This document shows positions 60,640-64,000 of a stretch of 64,000 bases of DNA, one piece after another. Origin of the DNA: Pelecanus crispus (lineage: Eukaryota > Chordata > Aves > Pelecaniformes > Pelecanidae); the NCBI RefSeq assembly GCF_030463565.1, contig NC_134651.1:12350734-12414733 (forward strand), read 5' to 3'. Position 1 is the first letter of the stretch. The number at the start of each line of letters is the position of its first letter. A program made the position numbers and the translations under genes. The notes beneath the pieces were generated by a model. That model did not search any database and had not been told where the DNA came from. It saw only the letters and a list, made by a program, of their open reading frames with translations.

Positions 60640-61056
60640 GTTTACTGGACTGTGTGGATTTGATGGCCTGGCACATCAGACCCACAGGAATATAAGGCTC
60701 TAGTGGACACTGGTGCACAGTGCACCCTAATGCCATCAAGCTACATAGGGGCAGAACCCATCTGTATTTCTGGAGTGACAGGGGGATCCCAACAGCTAAC
60801 TCTATTAGAGGCCAAAGTGAGCCTAACCGGGAATGAGTGGCAAAAACACCCCATTGTGACTGGCCCAGATACTCCATGCATCCTTGGCATAGACTACCTC
60901 AGGAGAGGGTATTTGAAGGACCCAAAAGGTTACTGGTGGGCTTTTGGTATAGCTGCCTTGGAGATGGAGGAAATTAAACAGCTATCCACCTTGCCTGGTC
61001 TCTCGGAGGACCCTTCTGTTGTGGGGTTGCTGAGGGTAAAAGAAAACGGGTGCTGA
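60640..61056 (+). pseudogene. Retroviral aspartic protease remnant
   Basis: It contains the active-site motif LVDTGAQCTLMPS (Asp-Thr-Gly at 60706-60714) and a C-terminal ILGIDYLRRG motif, in one frame to TGA at 61054-61056. Known family role: dimeric protease cleaving Gag-Pol. The frame differs from both gag and the start of reverse transcriptase, so expression would have needed frameshifting or the frames have drifted. The upstream boundary is not defined. Confidence 0.75.
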
Positions 61057-61776
61057 TCACTACCACAATGGTGCACAGGTGGCAATATTGCACCAACCGA
61101 GACTCCCTGATTCCCATCCATAGGCTGATTCATCGACTGGAGAGCCAAGGAGTGATCAGCAAAACTCACTCACCCTTTAACAGTCCCATGTGGCCAGTGC
61201 GAAAGTCAAATGGAGAGTGGAAACTAACAGTAGGCTATCATGGTCTGACTGAAGCCACACCGCTGCTGAGTGCTGCCGTGCCGGACATGCTAGAACTTCA
61301 ACGAACTGGAGTCAAAGGCAGCCAAGTGGTATGCCACAACTGATATTGCTAATGCATTTTTCTCAATCCCTTTGCCAGCAGAGTGCAGGCCACAGTTTGC
61401 TTTCACTTGGAGGGGTGCCCAGTACACTTGGAATTGACTGACCCAGGGGTAGAAACACAGCCCCACCATTTGCCATGGACTGATCCAGACGGCACTGGAA
61501 CAGGGTGAAGCTCCAGAACATCTGCAGTATATTGATGATATCGTTGTGTGGGGCAATACAGCAGCAGAAGTTTTTGAGAAAGGGAAGAAAATAGTCCAAA
61601 TCCTTCTAAAGGCTGGTTTTGCCATAAAACAAAGTAAGGTCAAGGGACCTGCACAGGAGATCAAGTTTTTAGGAATAAAATGGCAAGATGGATATCATCA
61701 GATCCCAATGGATGTGATCAACAAAATAACAGCTATGTCCCCACCAACTAGCAAAAGGAAACACAAGCCTTCTTAG
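61050..61776 (+). pseudogene. Reverse transcriptase remnant
   Basis: The N-terminal part at 61050-61343 shows HSPFNSPMWPVRKSNGEWK and is followed by a frame change near 61320-61343. In the second frame TDIANAFFSIPL carries the first catalytic Asp and YIDD (61528-61539) the other two. TGA at 61435-61437 and TAG at 61450-61452 interrupt that frame; it then stays open to 61776 (KFLGIKWQDGY thumb-like segment). The YIDD form and the AFTWRGAQYTW core fit class III bird elements. Not functional. Confidence 0.85.
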
Positions 61777-62890
61777 GCATTGTGGGTTTTTGGAGAATGC
61801 ATATTCCAAATTACAGTCTGATTGTAAGCCCTGTCTATCAAGCGACCCAGAAGAATGATTTCAAATAGGGCCCTGCACAATAACAAGCCTTTGAACACAT
61901 TAAACAGGAGATAGTTCATGCAGTAGCCCTCAGGCCAGTTCGGGCAGTGCAAGATGTAAAGAATGTGCTCTACACCACAGCTAGGGAGAATGGCCCTACC
62001 TGGAGCCTCTGGCAGAAAGCACCAGGGGAGACTCGAGGTCGACCCCTAGGGTTTTGGAGTCGGGGATACAGAGGATCCGAAGCCCGCTATACTCCAACTG
62101 AGAAGGAGATACTGGCAGCATATGAAGGGGTTCGAGCTGCTTCAGAAGTGGTTGGTACTGAAGCACAGCTCCTGCTGGCACCCCGACTGCCGGTGCTGGG
62201 CTGGATGTTCAAAGGGAGGGTCCCCTCTACACATCATGCAACTGATGCTATGTGGAGTAAGTGAGTTGCACTGATCACATGATGGGCTCAAACAGGAAAC
62301 CCCAGTCGCTCAGGAATCTTGGAAATGATCATGGACTGGCCAGAAGGCAAAGATTTCGGAATATCACCAGAGGAGGAGGTGACATGCTGTGGAGGCCCCA
62401 CTGTATAATAAACTGCCAGAAAATGAGAAGCAATATGCTCTATTCACTGATGGATCCTGTCATATTGTAGGAAAGCACCGGAGATGGAAAGCTGCTATAT
62501 GGAGCCCTACACGGCAAGTTGTAAAAACTGCTGACGGAGAAGGTGAATCAAGCCAATTTGCAGAAGTAAAGGCCATCCAGCTCGCTTTAGACATTGCTGA
62601 ATGAGAAAAGTGGCCAGTACTTTATCTCTATACTGACTCATGGATGGCAGCAAATGCCCTGTGGGGGTGGTTGCAGCAGTAGAAGCAGAGCAACTGGCAG
62701 TGCAGAGGCAAACCCATCTGGGCTGCCACATTGCGGCAAGATATTGCTGCCTGGGTAGAGAACCTGGTTGTAAAGGTTCATCACGTAGATGCTCATGTAC
62801 CCAAGAGTCGGGCCACTGAAAAATATCAAAACAACCAGCAGGTGTATCAGGCTGCTAAGATTGAAGTGGCTCAGGTGGATCTGGACTGGC
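61770..62890 (+). pseudogene. Connection domain and RNase H remnant
   Basis: Reading shifts frame near 61757-61770 and gives AFLGIVGFWRMHIPNY, with TAG at 61866-61868, then 61947-62264 (SRGYRGSEARYTPTEKEIL). After another frame change, RNase H begins near 62389. Its acidic residues are visible in FTDGSC (Asp at 62449-62451), SSQFAEVKAIQLALD and LYTDSWMAANAL, with a VHHVDAHV segment at the end. TGA at 62602-62604 and a TAG near 62680 break the frame. Confidence 0.75.
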
Positions 62891-63773
62891 AACATAAGGG
62901 TGAATTATTTATAGCTCGGTGGGCCCACGATGCCTCAGGCCATCAAGGAAGAGATGCAACATATAGACGGGCTCGTGATCGAGGGGTGGACTTAACTATG
63001 GACAGTATTGCACAGGTTATCCATGAACGTGAAACGTGCTGAAATCAAGCAAGCCAAGCGATTAAAGCCTCTCTGGTATGGAGGACGATGGCTGAAATAT
63101 GAATATGGGGAGGCCTGGCAGAATGATTATACCACACTCCCACAGACCCGCCAAAGCAAGCGCTATGTGCTCACCATGGTGGAAGCAACCACCGGATGGC
63201 TGGAAACATATCCTGTGCCCCATGCCACCACCTGGAACACCATCCTGGGTCTTGAAAAGCAAGTCTTATGGCAACATGGCACCCCAGAAAGAATTGAGTC
63301 AGACAACGGGACTCATTTCCGAAACAACCTCATAGACACCTGGGCCAAAGAGCATGGTATTGAGTGGGTGTATCACATCCCCTACCATGCACCAGCCTCC
63401 AGGAAAATCAAATGATACAATGGACTGTTAAAGACTACCCTGAGAGCAATGGGTGGTGGGACATTTAAACATTGGGATACGCATTTAGCAAAGACCACCT
63501 GGTTAGTCAAGACTAGGGGATCTGCCAATCGAGCTGGCCCTGCCCAATCAAAACTTTACAGTACTGCAGAGGGGGATAAAGTCCCTCTAGTGCATGTAAA
63601 AAATATGCTGGGAAAGACAGTCTGGGTTACTCCTGCTTCGGGCAAAGGAAAAACACATTCATGGGATTGCTTTTGCTCAAGGACCTGGGTGCACTTCATG
63701 GGTAACGCAAAAGGATGGGGAAGTCCAATGTGTACCTCAAGGGGATTTGATTTTGGGTGAAAATAGCCAATGA
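62880..63773 (+). pseudogene. Integrase remnant with altered catalytic triad
   Basis: An N-terminal His-x4-His (WAHDASGHQGRD) marks the zinc-binding domain. A frame change near 63008-63042 follows. The core has Asp in QNDYTTLP (63125-63127) and Asp in ESDNGTHF (63302-63304), 58 residues between them. Thirty-five residues later, where the family has the catalytic Glu, the codon is AAA (Lys, 63410-63412), directly followed by TGA (63413-63415). The frame reopens to 63760, and the C-terminal domain reads in yet another frame to TGA at 63771-63773. Not functional. Confidence 0.8.
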
Positions 63774-64000
63774 ACTGAATGGTATGATGCTAATTGCTAT
63801 ATAATACCGTATGTCATCTCTTTTATGGTTGTTATATGCCATATCAATGGTATTACAATAAGAATCACCCAGATTAATGAAGAATGAACTCTGATGAAAC
63901 CAAGCAAAGTGCAGCGGTGATGAAACCAGAACTGGCTTCAACATGCAACATGCAGCAATCCAACACCACACACCATCTCTTCTGCCCTGAAAGACTATTA
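63774..64000 (+). other. Provirus sequence after pol, no env
   Basis: About 230 bases after the end of integrase with no open frame of interest and no envelope-like sequence. The 3' LTR is expected beyond the window. Confidence 0.6.

Larger units (their letters stand above)
58036..64000 (+). mobile_element. ERVL-like endogenous retrovirus, 5' LTR plus gag-pro-pol, 3' end beyond the window
   Basis: Order: LTR, primer-binding site, gag remnant, protease, reverse transcriptase, RNase H, integrase, then about 230 bases without an env. It lies antisense to ARMC9 inside its long intron. The reverse transcriptase motif is YIDD and no envelope gene follows pol, which points to a class III (ERVL-like) element; the primer-binding site resembles tRNA-Lys. 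Multiple in-frame stops and frame changes inactivate gag and pol. Age cannot be estimated because the second LTR is outside the window. Confidence 0.88.

Noticed and set aside
63774-64000. Possible env start after pol
   Set aside because: No open frame, signal peptide or glycoprotein-like sequence; class III-like elements usually lack env.

Overview
The window is vertebrate nuclear DNA, almost certainly from a bird. Two 3'-truncated CR1 LINE tails end in the typical avian octamer (ATTCTATG-like) tail, and there are two related endogenous retroviruses of a kind common in bird genomes. The one host gene is the 3' part of ARMC9 (LisH/armadillo-repeat ciliary protein, Joubert-syndrome locus in humans), on the minus strand. 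I identify 15 coding exons by joining splice sites and phases. They run from 43867 down to the stop codon at 8521 and cover the C-terminal part of the protein: the armadillo-repeat region, an acidic hinge, and a Ser/Pro-rich C-terminal tail ending SSQSYRK. The phases of the exons at 20237-20361 and 11982-12154 do not fit each other directly, so at least one further exon must lie between them. A phase-consistent pair (18296-18348 and 17390-17517) is proposed.

Layout. 1-750: minus-strand 5' fragment of an endogenous retrovirus (LTR 3' end, primer-binding site, leader/gag with a 48-bp in-frame tandem repeat). 751-7470: intergenic DNA downstream of ARMC9, no gene recognised. About 7480-8520: likely ARMC9 3' UTR. 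8521-43867: ARMC9 exons and introns, with a CR1 tail near 34.1-34.3 kb, long C and A homopolymers, and no other recognisable gene. 43868-58035: start of a very long upstream ARMC9 intron (the preceding exon is not seen in the window, so the intron is at least 20 kb), holding a second CR1 tail and a perfect 2 x 35-bp tandem duplication. 58036-64000: the 5' LTR and most of the internal region of a plus-strand, env-less ERVL-like provirus (gag-pro-pol), inserted antisense to ARMC9 and inactivated by stops and frameshifts. Its 3' LTR lies beyond the window.

The two retroviral elements point in opposite directions, one near each edge. They differ in sequence but share an identical GTCCTTTT spacer between LTR and primer-binding site and a primer-binding site that resembles the 3' end of tRNA-Lys(CUU). 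All gene assignments are from reading the sequence and from remembered family knowledge; no database search was run.
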